Assembly (NCBI RefSeq): GCF_900220985.1
Contig: NZ_OCPC01000005.1
Span: forward strand, 310,001 to 374,000
Length of the DNA: 64,000 nt
From: Parahoeflea halophila
GTDB lineage: Bacteria > Pseudomonadota > Alphaproteobacteria > Rhizobiales > Rhizobiaceae
Reading direction: 5' to 3'
The position numbers were made by a program, and so were the translations under genes. Of the stretch, positions 16,556-26,388 are shown in pieces (position 1 is the stretch's first letter; every line of letters begins with the position of its first letter). The notes under the pieces are model-generated. The model did no database searches. It was not told the DNA's origin and saw only the letters and a program-made list of their open reading frames with translations.

Positions 16556-17616
16556 CAGACTGACACCTTTCTGATCCACTGGTCGACGGAAACGGCGGCG
16601 ATGATGAGCACACCGATGAGCAGGTAGGTCCACTGCGCGTCGGCGCCGAGCAATCTCAAGCCGAGCGAGAACACGCCGACAATCAGCGCCCCGAACAGCA
16701 TGCCCATGATCGAGCCGCGTCCGCCAAACAGCGAGATGCCGCCGATCACCACCGCGGTGATGGATTCGATGTTGCCCAGCTGCCCCGATGTCGGCGACAC
16801 CGAACCGATGCGGCCGATCAGGGCCCAGCCGGCAAAGGCGCAGATCAGCCCCGACAGCATGTAGACCGAGATCAGCGTGCGCTTGACCTGGACACCCGAG
16901 AGTTCGGCGGCTTCAGGATCGTCGCCGACTGCGTAGACATGCCGTCCCCAGGCGGTCTGCTTGAGCACATAGGCCAGGAACAGCACCAGCAGCACCATGA
17001 AAATGGCGCCGAATGTAAACACTGCGCCGCCAAAGGCGATCTTGTTTCCGAAGAACTGCAACAGCGGTGCCTGTTCGGCGATGTCCTGGGCGCGGATGGT
17101 CTCGTTGGCGGAGTAGAGGAAATTGGTCGCCAACACGATCTGCCACATGCCGAGTGTGACAATGAAGGGCGGGAGCTTCATGACTGCGACCAGAAAGCCG
17201 TTGATAAAGCCACAGAATGTCCCGCAGGCGATGCCTGCCGCAACCGCCAGTTCCGTCGGCAATCCATAGCGGAACGAGAATAGCCCCATGACCACGGACG
17301 ACAGCACCATGATTGCGCCGACCGACAGATCGATGCCGGCGGTGAGAATGACCAGCGACTGGGCCGCTCCAAGGATACCAACGATCTGAACCTGCTGCAG
17401 GATCAGTGTCAAAGCGAAGGGGGAAAAGAACTTCTGTCCAAGCAGCAGGCCAAAGACCAGGATGGATCCGATCAGAACGATCAGCGGCACCATCCAGGGT
17501 GACTGGTGCAAGACGTGCTGGATCTGCTTGACCGCACTTCTATCGTGGGTCGTGAATGCGGCTACAGCGGTCGGGCTAGTGGCCGCGGCTTTCTCGAATT
17601 CCTGCGTATTGGACAT
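16555..17616 (-). CDS. frcC: Fructose ABC transporter permease FrcC
   Basis: 353 residues, CUT2-type permease of the RbsC family with about ten hydrophobic segments. LVILTAGIDLSVGAIMVLSSVV and GGISLFGGRGSIMGMLFGALIVG are the family motifs. The start is ATG 17616, behind GGGGGAGGAACC; the open frame upstream lacks a better site. A soluble N-terminal tail of about 45 residues precedes the first membrane span. A cUUCGg-capped hairpin stands between frcB and this gene. Confidence 0.92.
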   Translation of the reverse strand: MSNTQEFEKAAATSPTAVAAFTTHDRSAVKQIQHVLHQSPWMVPLIVLIGSILVFGLLLGQKFFSPFALTLILQQVQIVGILGAAQSLVILTAGIDLSVGAIMVLSSVVMGLFSFRYGLPTELAVAAGIACGTFCGFINGFLVAVMKLPPFIVTLGMWQIVLATNFLYSANETIRAQDIAEQAPLLQFFGNKIAFGGAVFTFGAIFMVLLVLFLAYVLKQTAWGRHVYAVGDDPEAAELSGVQVKRTLISVYMLSGLICAFAGWALIGRIGSVSPTSGQLGNIESITAVVIGGISLFGGRGSIMGMLFGALIVGVFSLGLRLLGADAQWTYLLIGVLIIAAVSVDQWIRKVSV

Positions 17617-17701
17617 GGTTCCTCCCCCAAAGTCACACGGCATGGATCTGTGCCTTGGGGGTCGCGCGTCTGCGAGCCCGAAGGCAGGTCCCTGATAAGG
17701 A

Positions 17702-17719
17702 GGCGGCCCGAAGACCGCC
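17702..17719 (-). terminator. frcB-frcC intergenic hairpin with UUCG tetraloop
   Basis: Read on the minus strand, GGCGGTC-TTCG-GGCCGCC forms a 7-bp stem (one G-U pair) closed by C(UUCG)G, an exceptionally stable tetraloop. There is no long U tract. It probably stabilises the 3' end of frcB mRNA or dampens read-through to frcC, giving more binding protein. Confidence 0.65.
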
Positions 17720-17749
17720 CCATCAGTGTTTACGTGTTATGTCGGGTAA

Positions 17750-18787
17750 TCAACCCCAGCACTTGTCCATGCCTTCGGCAACCGAGATCGACTCGACACC
17801 TTCTGCCGGCTTGTCGGTGACGAGTGCAACGCCGGTGTCGAAGAAGTCCTTGCCCTCGGTCGGAACCGGCTTGGTGCCGTCCTTGGCCCATGCGGCGATC
17901 GCCTCGATGCCCTTGGAGGCCATCAGCAGCGGATATTGCTGGGACGTCGCGCCGATGACGCCGTCCTTGACATTGGCCACGCCCGGGCAGCCACCATCGA
18001 CGGAGACGATCAGGACATCGTTCTCGCGGCCGATCGCCTTGAGCGCCTCATAGGCGCCGGCAGCGGCCGGCTCGTTGATGGTGTAGACCACGTTGATCAT
18101 CGGATCCTTGGCGAGAAGGTTCTCCATCGCCCGGCGGCCGCCTTCCTCGTTGCCGGCGGTCACGTCGTTGCCGACGATGCGGGGATCATCCTCGTCGCCC
18201 CACTTGCCGGGATCCTTGACATCGATACCGAAGCCGGTGAGGAAGCCCTGGTCGCGCAGCACGCCGACGCTCGGCTGGCTGACAGCCAGATCAAGCATGG
18301 CAATCTTGGCATTGGCAGCTTCGTCGCCGAGCGTGGCAGCAGCCCATTTGCCGATCAGCTCGCCCGCCAGAAAATTGTCGGTGGCAAAAGTGGCATCGGC
18401 GGAATCAATCGGCTCAAGCGGCGTGTCGAGCGCGATGACCAACAGACCGGCATCGCGCGCCTGCTGGACGGCAGACACGATGGAGGAGGTGTCGGACGCG
18501 GTGAGCAAAATGCCCTTGGCGCCATCGGCAATGCAGGTCTCGATGGCGGCAACCTGGGTCTCATGGTCACCATCGACCTTGCCGGCATAGGACTTGAGGC
18601 TCACACCCAGCTCGGCAGCCTTGGCTTCGGCACCTTCCTTCATCTTGACGAAGAACGGGTTGGTGTCGGTCTTGGTGATCAGGCACGCGCCAACGGAATG
18701 GCTGGCGGCATAGACCGGAGCGGACGCCATGACGCCGAGAGCGGCGGCAGCGAACAGTGCGGTCTTCAGTGTGGTAAGCGATTTCAT
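17750..18787 (-). CDS. frcB: Fructose ABC transporter periplasmic binding protein FrcB
   Basis: 345 residues with a signal peptide ending in VYAASH. The mature start [19 protein letters not shown] and blocks such as [41 protein letters not shown] and [10 protein letters not shown] match what I remember of S. meliloti FrcB closely. The C-terminus MDKCWG is also characteristic. It binds fructose (in S. meliloti also ribose and mannose) in the periplasm. Start ATG 18787 follows CGGGAGGATATC. It is the first gene of frcBCAK and is divergent from the ROK regulator. Confidence 0.93.
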   Translation of the reverse strand: MKSLTTLKTALFAAAALGVMASAPVYAASHSVGACLITKTDTNPFFVKMKEGAEAKAAELGVSLKSYAGKVDGDHETQVAAIETCIADGAKGILLTASDTSSIVSAVQQARDAGLLVIALDTPLEPIDSADATFATDNFLAGELIGKWAAATLGDEAANAKIAMLDLAVSQPSVGVLRDQGFLTGFGIDVKDPGKWGDEDDPRIVGNDVTAGNEEGGRRAMENLLAKDPMINVVYTINEPAAAGAYEALKAIGRENDVLIVSVDGGCPGVANVKDGVIGATSQQYPLLMASKGIEAIAAWAKDGTKPVPTEGKDFFDTGVALVTDKPAEGVESISVAEGMDKCWG

Positions 18788-18896
18788 GATATCCTCCCGG
18801 GATTGGCAGAAATTGAAGCCTTATGCTTGTGGCCCAGCGGAAATCCTCTCTCCTGAATTCCGCGCCAGAAACAGAACACCATGAACCACATGGCTT

Positions 18897-18931
18897 GTCA
18901 ATTAATAAATCACTCTTATTTAGTTATTGAC
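18897..18931. promoter_or_regulatory. Candidate operator between frcB and the ROK regulator
   Basis: GTCAATTAATAAAT (18897-18910) and ATTTAGTTATTGAC (18918-18931) form an inverted repeat matching at 12 of 14 positions with a 7-nt spacer. It lies in the AT-rich centre of the 237-nt divergent region, 110 nt from frcB and 94 nt from the regulator. ROK/NagC/Xyl repressors bind AT-rich inverted repeats of this kind, so it is the best candidate site for the neighbouring regulator. Confidence 0.6.
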
Positions 18932-19024
18932 TGATCGCTGTCTTTCACCCATTCTTTTTCCAAGACACGATTGTGTCGCACCGCCTTGAGCGCGACGGGA
19001 GTGTCGGGAGGGGGAAGCTGACAA

Positions 19025-20251
19025 GTGCCGCAACATGACAATCCGGACGATCATCGCACTGGCCTGACGAGCCACACGATGCGAGGATCCAACCAGAGTG
19101 GGCTCAGGGCCTACAACCAGCGCCTGGTGCTGAACCTCGTCTATACCCATGGCAGCCTGGCAAAGTCCGACATCGCAAGGATGACTGGCCTTTCGGCCCA
19201 GACCGGGTCGGTAATCATGCGGGACCTGGAAGCCGAAGCCCTGATCATCAAGGGCGAGCCGGTACGTGGCAAGGTTGGCCAGCCATCGGTTCCCATGTCG
19301 ATCAATCCAGACGGTGCGTTCTTCATCGGACTCAAGGTCGGCCGCCGCAGCGCCGAGCTCATCCTGGTCAACTTCCTTGGCGAGGTGAAGGCATTCCTGC
19401 GCAAGAGCTACCCCTGGCCGACGCCGCAGCTCATCATCGGCTTTGTCCGCGGCGGCCTTGAGGAAATGATCCAGTCACTGCCGGAAAACCTGCGCGCCCG
19501 CGTGGCCGGGCTCGGCATTGCCACCCCCTTCAAGCTGTGGGACTGGGCCGAACAGGCGGGGGCCCCGCGGGCGGAGATGGACCTGTGGCGTTCTTGCGAC
19601 CTCAAGGCCGAACTGGCGGCATTCTGCGACATGCCAGTCTATCTGGAAAACGATGCCACGGCCGCCTGTGCCGCGGAGCTGTTGTTCGGCGACCATCCCG
19701 GACTGAGCGATTTCCTTTATCTGTATATCGGCACCTTCATTGGCGGCGGGGTCGTGCTCAATGGCGGCGTCTATTCCGGCCGGACGGGAAATGCCGGCGC
19801 GCTCGGCCCGCTGCCCGTGACCGGGGCGGAGGGCAAGCGGGTGCAACTGCTCGAGCGCGCCTCTATCATGGTGCTCGAGCGCATGCTCAGCGCCGCGGGC
19901 CAGGACCCGTCGCCGCTTTGGAGCAGCCCCGACCATTGGCAGGGCTTTGACGACCTCGCCGGGGAATGGGTGACGATCGTCGCGCAAGGGCTGGCACAGG
20001 CAATCGTCTCGTCGGCTTCGGTGATCGACTTCGAACATGTGATCATCGACGGCGGGGTGCCTGCCGGTATCCGCGACAGGATTGTCGAAGCAACACTTGC
20101 CGAGATCTCGACCTTCGACCTGCGCGGACTGCAGGTGCCGTCGCTTCTGCCGGGAACGGTCGGTCACCTGGCCAGGGCGCTGGGTGCTGCCAGCCTGCCG
20201 CTGTTCGACAAGTTCCTGATCGACCGCAACACCCGCCTTGGCACGGCCTGA
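19025..20251 (+). CDS. frcR: ROK-family transcriptional regulator of the fructose operon (FrcR-like)
   Basis: 408 residues. The N-terminus has a winged helix-turn-helix (YNQRLVLNLVYTHGSLAKSD, then MTGLSAQTGSVIMRDLEAEALI). The C-terminal ROK domain follows (VYLENDATAACAAELLFG, YIGTFIGGGVVLNGGVYSGR). The zinc-binding CxCGxxGC motif found in ROK sugar kinases is missing; GNAGALGPLPV stands near that place, which supports a regulator rather than a kinase. GTG 19025 is chosen because GGGAGGGGGAAG (19006-19015) precedes it; ATG 19079 has no ribosome-binding site. Its position divergent from frcB suggests sugar-responsive repression. Confidence 0.85.
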   Translation: MPQHDNPDDHRTGLTSHTMRGSNQSGLRAYNQRLVLNLVYTHGSLAKSDIARMTGLSAQTGSVIMRDLEAEALIIKGEPVRGKVGQPSVPMSINPDGAFFIGLKVGRRSAELILVNFLGEVKAFLRKSYPWPTPQLIIGFVRGGLEEMIQSLPENLRARVAGLGIATPFKLWDWAEQAGAPRAEMDLWRSCDLKAELAAFCDMPVYLENDATAACAAELLFGDHPGLSDFLYLYIGTFIGGGVVLNGGVYSGRTGNAGALGPLPVTGAEGKRVQLLERASIMVLERMLSAAGQDPSPLWSSPDHWQGFDDLAGEWVTIVAQGLAQAIVSSASVIDFEHVIIDGGVPAGIRDRIVEATLAEISTFDLRGLQVPSLLPGTVGHLARALGAASLPLFDKFLIDRNTRLGTA

Positions 20252-20283
20252 AATGTCATGCGAAAGCCGGACAGACCAGCTTC

Positions 20284-21291
20284 TCAGTCGTAGCGCAGAT
20301 CGACGGCCTTGCCGCCGAAGATCCGGTAGGCCCAGATCGAATAACCGGTGATGACCGGCAGCACGAACAGGGTTCCAACCAGAATGATGGCAAGGCTTTC
20401 GGTGGCGCTGGCGGCTTCGGCAATGGTGATACGGCCTGGCACGACATAGGGGTAGAACGACCAGGCAAGGCCTGCGAAGCCGAGCGCGAAGATCCCCGAA
20501 AGGGCGGCAAATGGCGCAAGGTTCATCCGGTCTCCCTCCAGCGGCAGCTGTGCGGACAGACGCCAGAGCCAGAGAAAAAGGACGAGCGTCAGAACCGGAA
20601 GCGGCGCCAGGAACAGGGTTTCGGGAAAGCCTAGCCAGCGATCCCAGATCCGGGCGCTTGCCAGTGGCGTCGCCAGCGAGATCGCTGCCATGCCGAGCGC
20701 CACCAGACCCAGCGAAGCGCGCAGCCAGGCAATTGCCCTGACCTGAAGCTCGCCTTCGGTCTTGTGGATCAGCCAGGCAGCCCCGATTGCAGCATAGGCT
20801 GCGGCCAGACAGACGGCAACGAGTGCCGCAAAGCCGACCGCCGGCCAGCCGGTGTCTAGACCCAGAACGTAGATTCCCAGCATGTAGCCCTGCGCCAGCG
20901 CCGACATCAGCGAGCCGACGAAGAACATCCCGTTCCATGCCGGCTTCGCGGCCACACTCACCTTGGCACGGAACTCGAAGGCCACGCCGCGCAGGATGAG
21001 ACCGATGAGCAGGACTGCGACGGGGAAATAGAGCGTCGTCAGGATCACGCCATGGGCCACGGGAAACGCCACCAGCAACAGCCCCACCGCCAGCACCAGC
21101 CAGGTCTCGTTGGCGTCCCAGAACGGACCGATGGCAGAAACCATGCGGTCCTTTTGGGTATCATCGGCCAGCGGCGAGAGAATGCCGATGCCGAGATCGA
21201 AACCATCGAGAATGACATAGACCAGAATGGCAATGCCCATCAGCGCGGCAAAGATGTAGGGCAGCCACAGGGCCCAATCGACATCAGCCAT
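20284..21291 (-). CDS. cydB: Cytochrome bd-type quinol oxidase subunit II (CioB/CydB)
   Basis: 335 residues with about eight hydrophobic helices. Early motif VILDGFDLGIGIL followed by GPFWDANETWLVLAVG is the CydB signature. It is the partner subunit of the terminal oxidase that reduces oxygen with electrons from quinol. ATG 21291 follows GGGGAGAG and overlaps the end of cydA by 8 nt. Only 32 nt separate its stop from the ROK gene, so there is no room for a downstream cydX gene. Confidence 0.95.
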   Translation of the reverse strand: MADVDWALWLPYIFAALMGIAILVYVILDGFDLGIGILSPLADDTQKDRMVSAIGPFWDANETWLVLAVGLLLVAFPVAHGVILTTLYFPVAVLLIGLILRGVAFEFRAKVSVAAKPAWNGMFFVGSLMSALAQGYMLGIYVLGLDTGWPAVGFAALVAVCLAAAYAAIGAAWLIHKTEGELQVRAIAWLRASLGLVALGMAAISLATPLASARIWDRWLGFPETLFLAPLPVLTLVLFLWLWRLSAQLPLEGDRMNLAPFAALSGIFALGFAGLAWSFYPYVVPGRITIAEAASATESLAIILVGTLFVLPVITGYSIWAYRIFGGKAVDLRYD

Positions 21292-22684
21292 CTGTTTCTC
21301 TCCCCGCTGCCAGAGCCATTGCAGGATCCGGCTCCACACCGGGATCATCGATCCCGGGCGGCGCTTCGTGCGGTGTTTTGGCAGCCTTGAGCGCCAGCGC
21401 GATGATAACCGAAAGATAGGCCAGGATCAGCGCCGCATAGACCAGCAGGTAGGCGGCAAGGGTGATGCCGACCGAGCTTGGCGGCAAGGCCGCAACCGCG
21501 TCGCTGGTCTTCAGCACGCCGCTGACCAGCCAGGGCTGACGGCCGATCTCGGTTGTGTACCAGCCGGCAAGGGTGGCCACCCAACCCGACAGCGCCATCG
21601 GCACCAGCACATAGGCCAGCGGCCGGTTGATGTCGCCGCGGCGCCAGATCATCCAGCTTCCGGCCCAGGCGATGAAGAGCATGGCAAAGCCAACGCCCAC
21701 CATGATGCGGAAGGCAAAGAACAACGGCGTCACCGGGGGATGCAGCACCGTGCCGTCTTCTGCGACGAAGTCATTGAGACCAGGCACCACGCCGTCGATG
21801 TCGTGCTTTAGGATCAGGCTGGCGCCGCCGGGAATGCCGATCTCGTAGCGGTTCTCGCGCGCCTCTTCATCGGGGATGGCAAACAGGACCAGCGGCACAC
21901 GCGGGCCGGTTTCCCAGTTGGCCTCCATGGCGGCGACCTTCTGGGGCTGATGTTCGAGCGTGTTGAGCCCGTGCATGTCGCCGGCGAGGATCTGCAACGG
22001 GATCAGGATCGCGCCAAGCGTCAGGCCGGTGCGCAGGGCTATGAAAGTTCCGCGCGCGCGGTCGCCGGCGAGCCAGCGCAGCGCCGACAGGCCTGCCACC
22101 AGAAACGCCACGGTCAGACCGGAGGCCAGCAGCACGTGGACCAGCCGATAGGGCATGGACGGGTTGAACACGATGGCCAGCCAGTCGGTTGCATAGGCCA
22201 CCCCGTCGCGGATCTCGAAGCCCTGCGGGGTATGCATCCACGAATTCAGGACGAGAATCCAGAAGGCGGACATGGTGGTGCCGAAGGCGACGAGAAACGT
22301 TGCCAGCGTGTGAACCCGTGCGGACACCCGCCGAGAGCCGAACAGCATGATGCCCAAGAACACCGCTTCCAGAAAGAACGCCGTCAGCACCTCGTAGGCG
22401 AGAAGCGGCCCGGCGATGTTGCCGACGCTTTCCATGAAGCCCGGCCAGTTGGTGCCGAACTGGAAGCTCATGGTTATGCCCGAAACCACGCCCATCGCAA
22501 ACGACAGCGCGAACACCTTCACCCAGAAGAAATAGGCATCCATGTAGGCCTGGTCGCCGGTCCGGTTGAACCGCAGCCGGAACCACAGGAGCAGCCAGCC
22601 AAGTGCGATGGTGATGGTCGGGAACAGGATGTGGAACGAGATGTTGGCTGCGAATTGAATGCGGGACAGCAGCAGGGCGTCCAT
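21284..22684 (-). CDS. cydA: Cytochrome bd-type quinol oxidase subunit I, short Q-loop (CioA/CydA)
   Basis: 466 residues, shorter than E. coli CydA (about 522), as in the cyanide-insensitive (CIO) subgroup. The heme-ligand region FAANISFHILFPTITIALGWLL, the second histidine region PYRLVHVLLASG and the conserved GWYTTEIGRQPWLVSG are seen. It holds the three hemes and the quinol site in the cytoplasmic membrane. ATG 22684 follows AAAGGAGACGACC. No cydDC assembly genes lie nearby. Confidence 0.95.
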   Translation of the reverse strand: MDALLLSRIQFAANISFHILFPTITIALGWLLLWFRLRFNRTGDQAYMDAYFFWVKVFALSFAMGVVSGITMSFQFGTNWPGFMESVGNIAGPLLAYEVLTAFFLEAVFLGIMLFGSRRVSARVHTLATFLVAFGTTMSAFWILVLNSWMHTPQGFEIRDGVAYATDWLAIVFNPSMPYRLVHVLLASGLTVAFLVAGLSALRWLAGDRARGTFIALRTGLTLGAILIPLQILAGDMHGLNTLEHQPQKVAAMEANWETGPRVPLVLFAIPDEEARENRYEIGIPGGASLILKHDIDGVVPGLNDFVAEDGTVLHPPVTPLFFAFRIMVGVGFAMLFIAWAGSWMIWRRGDINRPLAYVLVPMALSGWVATLAGWYTTEIGRQPWLVSGVLKTSDAVAALPPSSVGITLAAYLLVYAALILAYLSVIIALALKAAKTPHEAPPGIDDPGVEPDPAMALAAGRETDG

Positions 22685-22779
22685 GGTCGTCTCCTTTGAG
22701 TTGACCAATAGATGGCGCCGTCACGCAAGGTGTGAAGATGACATTCCGCCGCATCGCACGACGGCCCGCCGCCCCTTTG

Positions 22780-22851
22780 TTGCAAATGATTTGCAAAAGC
22801 GTTGACAAGTCCTGGAATGCGCATACATTGCTTTTTGCAAACCATTCGCAG
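22780..22851 (+). promoter_or_regulatory. sitA promoter flanked by two Fur-family (Mur-like) boxes
   Basis: Box 1 is a perfect 17-bp palindrome TTGCAAATGATTTGCAA (22780-22796). Box 2, TTGCAAACCATTCGCAG (22835-22851), matches box 1 at 13 of 17 positions. Between them lies TTGACA (22802-22807), 16 nt, then TACATT (22824-22829), a good sigma-70 promoter. Twin TGCAA-type boxes in front of sitA are the known target of Mur, the manganese-sensing Fur homologue of rhizobia. Box 2 ends 10 nt before the start and overlaps the ribosome-binding site region. Confidence 0.8.
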
Positions 22852-22860
22852 GAAGCCAAC

Positions 22861-23751
22861 ATGCGTCTTTTTTCAGTCTTTGCTCTCCTCATCGCGCTCA
22901 GCTTCGGCCCGGCGTCACCGGCCCTGGCGCAGATAAAGGTCCTGACCTCTTTCACAGTTTTCGCCGACATGGCCCGCAATGTTGCGGGTGAGCATGCCGA
23001 AGTTGTCTCGATCACCCGCGAGGGCGCCGAGATCCACATGTTCCGGCCCACGCCCGGTGACATCCAGCGCGGTCTCGGCGCCGATGTCGCGCTTTGGAAC
23101 GGAATGGGGCTTGAGACCTGGTTCGAGCGGTACCTGGAAAATCTCGGGGATGTGAAAGCCTATGTCCTGTCTGACGGTGTCGAACCGATCGCAATCAGCG
23201 AAGGCGCCTATGAGGGCCGCGCCAATCCGCATGGCTGGATGTCGCCGGGCAACGCCATGATCTACATCGACAACATCGTTCGCGCCCTGTCGGAAACCGA
23301 TCCGGACAATGCCGAGGCCTATGCGGCCAACGGCGAGGCTTACAAGGCGGAGATCGCTGCCACTTTCGCCCCGATCCGCGCCGCCATCGAGGCGCTGCCG
23401 GAGGACAAACGCTGGCTGGTCAGCAGCGAGGCCGCATTTTCCTATCTGGCCCAGGACTTCGGCCTGAAGGAAGCCGCGATCTGGGCGATCAACGCAGACA
23501 GCCAGGGCTCACCGCAACAGGTGCGCCGGATCATCGACCTGATCCGCGACAACGACATCCCGGTGATCTTTTCCGAAAGCACCGTCTCGCCCAAGCCGGC
23601 GCAGCAGGTGGCGCGGGAAACCGGCATCGCCTATGGCGGCGTGCTCTATGTGGATTCGCTGTCGACGCCCGACGGTCCGGTGCCGACCTATCTCGACCTG
23701 CTCCGCGTCACCTCGGAAACCATCGTCGCAGGACTGACCACAAATCCATGA
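22861..23751 (+). CDS. sitA: Manganese/iron ABC transporter periplasmic binding protein SitA
   Basis: 296 residues with a signal peptide ([24 protein letters not shown]). It belongs to cluster A-I metal-binding proteins: metal-ligand histidines are visible in [13 protein letters not shown] and [10 protein letters not shown], with glutamate in [10 protein letters not shown] and an acidic residue late in the chain. The lack of a histidine-rich loop argues against a zinc ZnuA, and the Mur-like boxes favour manganese. ATG 22861 with AGGA at 22850-22853; an upstream in-frame ATG would include the promoter. First gene of sitABCD. Confidence 0.9.
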   Translation: MRLFSVFALLIALSFGPASPALAQIKVLTSFTVFADMARNVAGEHAEVVSITREGAEIHMFRPTPGDIQRGLGADVALWNGMGLETWFERYLENLGDVKAYVLSDGVEPIAISEGAYEGRANPHGWMSPGNAMIYIDNIVRALSETDPDNAEAYAANGEAYKAEIAATFAPIRAAIEALPEDKRWLVSSEAAFSYLAQDFGLKEAAIWAINADSQGSPQQVRRIIDLIRDNDIPVIFSESTVSPKPAQQVARETGIAYGGVLYVDSLSTPDGPVPTYLDLLRVTSETIVAGLTTNP

Positions 23752-24656
23752 GCGCACCCGCTGAGCATCAGTCTGCCGGTCTGACCGGCCTGGAAGTCCG
23801 CGGTGTTTCGGTGGTCTACCGCAACGGCAACCGGGCGCTCGACGGCGCCTCGTTTTCGGTGCCGAAAGGCTCCATCACCGCGCTTGTCGGCATCAATGGC
23901 AGCGGCAAGTCGACCCTGTTCAAGTCGCTGATGGGTTTCGTGCCGCTGGCCGACGGCCAGATCAGCATCATGGGCATGAGCGTGAAGGAGGCGCTTGGCC
24001 GCAACCTCGTCGCCTATGTGCCGCAGAGCGAGGAAATCGACTGGTCGTTCCCGGTGCTGGTCGAGGACGTGGTGATGATGGGCCGCTACGGTCACATGAA
24101 CTTTCTCCGGATGACCCGCCCGCAAGACCGTACCGCCGTCGATCAATCGCTTGAGCGGGTCGGCATGCAAGCGTACCGCAAACGCCAGATCGGCGAGCTC
24201 TCGGGTGGCCAGAAGAAACGCGTCTTCCTCGCCCGGGCGCTGGCACAGGAGGGCCAGGTGATCCTGCTCGACGAACCGTTCACCGGCGTCGACGTGACCA
24301 CCGAGAACCAGATCATCGAGCTGCTCAAGGATCTGCGCGCTGAAGGCCGGGTGATGCTGGTTTCGACCCACAATCTGGGCAGCGTACCGGAGTTTTGCGA
24401 CCGGGCGGTGCTGATCAACCGCAGCGTTCTGGCCGAAGGCCCGACGAGCGAGGTCTTTACCCAGAGAAACCTGCAAAAGGCTTTTGGCGGCGTGCTCCGG
24501 CACTTCGTTCTTGGCGGCGAGGATCTGCATGATGATGACGACGCCCGCCAGGTCACCGTGCTGACCGATGACGAGCGGCCCTTCGTGATTTACGGCGAAG
24601 CCGAGCGCAAGGCCCAGATGCAAGTCGGCACACCTAAGGGAGACAGCCGTAAATGA
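23748..24656 (+). CDS. sitB: Manganese/iron ABC transporter ATP-binding protein SitB
   Basis: 302 residues. Walker [14 protein letters not shown]-loop [13 protein letters not shown] (typical of metal transporters), signature [15 protein letters not shown], Walker [13 protein letters not shown] and H-loop [10 protein letters not shown] 50-residue acidic C-terminal tail ([13 protein letters not shown]) follows the core. Start overlaps sitA by ATGA. Confidence 0.92.
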   Translation: MSAPAEHQSAGLTGLEVRGVSVVYRNGNRALDGASFSVPKGSITALVGINGSGKSTLFKSLMGFVPLADGQISIMGMSVKEALGRNLVAYVPQSEEIDWSFPVLVEDVVMMGRYGHMNFLRMTRPQDRTAVDQSLERVGMQAYRKRQIGELSGGQKKRVFLARALAQEGQVILLDEPFTGVDVTTENQIIELLKDLRAEGRVMLVSTHNLGSVPEFCDRAVLINRSVLAEGPTSEVFTQRNLQKAFGGVLRHFVLGGEDLHDDDDARQVTVLTDDERPFVIYGEAERKAQMQVGTPKGDSRK

Positions 24657-25519
24657 ATGCGCTTCTGGAACCCTTCAGCTATGGCTACATGGTCAACGCC
24701 ATGTGGGTGTCGGCGCTGACTGGTGCGATCTGTGCCTTCCTGTCGTGCTACCTGATGCTCAAGGGCTGGTCGCTGATCGGTGATGCGCTCTCGCATTCGA
24801 TCGTACCGGGGGTTGCCGGCGCCTACATGCTTGGCCTGCCGTTCGCGGCGGGCGCGTTCTTGTCCGGGGGACTGGCAGCGGCTGCCATGCTCGCAATTCG
24901 GGCGCGCACGCGGCTGCGCGAAGATGCGATCATCGGCATGATCTTCGTCTCCTTCTTTGCGCTCGGGCTGTTCATGGTGTCGATCTCGCCGACGCCGATC
25001 AACGTGCAGACCATCGTGCTCGGCAATGTGCTGGCGATCACGCCTGCGGATTCGACACAGCTGGTGATCATCGGCGTCGTCACGCTGGTGGTTCTGTCCC
25101 TGATCTGGAAGGACCTGATGCTGGTTTTCTTTGACGAAAGCCATGCCCATACGATCGGCCTTCGTGCCGATCTGTTGAAAGGAGTTTTCTTCACTCTGCT
25201 CGCGGCCTCTACCGTGGCAGCGATGCAGACGGTCGGCGCCTTCCTCGTGATTGCGCTGGTGGTGACGCCGGGCGCGACCGCTTACCTGCTCACTGACCGG
25301 TTTCCGCGGCTCATCGTGATTGCCGTCGCCATCGGGTCGATCACCTCCTTCGTCGGCGTCTATCTCAGCTACTTCCTCGATGGGGCGACCGGCGGCGTCG
25401 TGATCATGCTGCAGACCGGGCTGTTCCTCACGGCCTTCGTGTTTGCGCCCCGGCACGGGATCCTGGCGCAGCGGGCAAAGGCGCGCGGCAGCGTGCGCCC
25501 GGAGACAGGAACGGCATGA
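24653..25519 (+). CDS. sitC: Manganese/iron ABC transporter permease SitC
   Basis: 288 residues of the metal ABC permease (ABC-3) family with about eight spans. [25 protein letters not shown] is the family hallmark, and it is repeated in the next gene. Coupled to sitB by ATGA and to sitD by ATGA. SitC and SitD are paralogues and form the two halves of the channel. Confidence 0.92.
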   Translation: MNALLEPFSYGYMVNAMWVSALTGAICAFLSCYLMLKGWSLIGDALSHSIVPGVAGAYMLGLPFAAGAFLSGGLAAAAMLAIRARTRLREDAIIGMIFVSFFALGLFMVSISPTPINVQTIVLGNVLAITPADSTQLVIIGVVTLVVLSLIWKDLMLVFFDESHAHTIGLRADLLKGVFFTLLAASTVAAMQTVGAFLVIALVVTPGATAYLLTDRFPRLIVIAVAIGSITSFVGVYLSYFLDGATGGVVIMLQTGLFLTAFVFAPRHGILAQRAKARGSVRPETGTA

Positions 25520-26367
25520 TGGAGGCCCTGCTGGACTTTTTCGTCGACCCGTTCCGCTTCGCCTATATGCAAAAGGCGTTCCTAATCACCTTCCTGATCG
25601 CGCTGCCGATGGCGGCGATGAGTTCGCTGATGGTGCTCAAGGGCTGGTCGCTGCTGGGTGACGCCATGAGCCACGCCGTGCTGCCGGGCATTGTCCTGGC
25701 CTATATTGCCGGGCTGCCTTTGGTGATCGGCGCCTTCGCTGCGGGCCTTTTCTGCGCGGTCGCCACCGGCTGGCTCAACGCCAACAGCCGGGTCAAGGAA
25801 GACACGGTGATGGGCATCGTGTTTTCCGGCATGTTCGGCTTAGGTATCGTGCTGCATGTCAGCGTCCGCTCAAGCCTGCATCTCGACCATATCCTGTTCG
25901 GCGACATGCTCGGTGTTGCCTGGTCGGATATCGGCGCGACCGCTGTGCTGACAGTACTCTGCGGCGGGTTCCTGCTCGTCAAGTGGCGCGACCTGGTGGC
26001 CCAGGCCTTCGACGGGCTGCATGCGCAGGCCATCGGGCTCAAGACCGGGTGGCTGCATTACGGTCTGCTGACGGCCATCGCGCTGATGATCGTCGCCAGT
26101 CTGAAAGCCGTCGGCATCATCCTGTCGATTGCGCTGCTGGTCGCCCCCGGCGCCATTGCCTTCCTCGTTGCGCGAACATTTGCCGGCATGCTGACCGTGG
26201 CAGTCGGATCGGTCGTGCTCTCGGCGCTCGTCGGCATCTTCGCAAGCTACCACATCGACAGCGAACCGGCACCGACCATGGTTCTGGCGATGACCGGCCT
26301 GTTCGTCGTCGCACTGGCGGTGAGCCAGGTGCGGGACATGCGGATGCGGAGAGTAGCGCAGAACTGA
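25516..26367 (+). CDS. sitD: Manganese/iron ABC transporter permease SitD
   Basis: 283 residues. ABC-3 family permease with MVLKGWSLLGDAMSHAVLPGIVLAY, homologous to SitC. GLHAQAIGLKTGWLHYGLLTAIALMIV and VGIILSIALLVAPGAIAFL are further family motifs. Final gene of the operon; it converges on the RES toxin gene 21 nt away with no clear terminator. Confidence 0.92.
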   Translation: MMEALLDFFVDPFRFAYMQKAFLITFLIALPMAAMSSLMVLKGWSLLGDAMSHAVLPGIVLAYIAGLPLVIGAFAAGLFCAVATGWLNANSRVKEDTVMGIVFSGMFGLGIVLHVSVRSSLHLDHILFGDMLGVAWSDIGATAVLTVLCGGFLLVKWRDLVAQAFDGLHAQAIGLKTGWLHYGLLTAIALMIVASLKAVGIILSIALLVAPGAIAFLVARTFAGMLTVAVGSVVLSALVGIFASYHIDSEPAPTMVLAMTGLFVVALAVSQVRDMRMRRVAQN

Positions 26368-26388
26368 AGCCGGCTCTCTCGACCGCTC

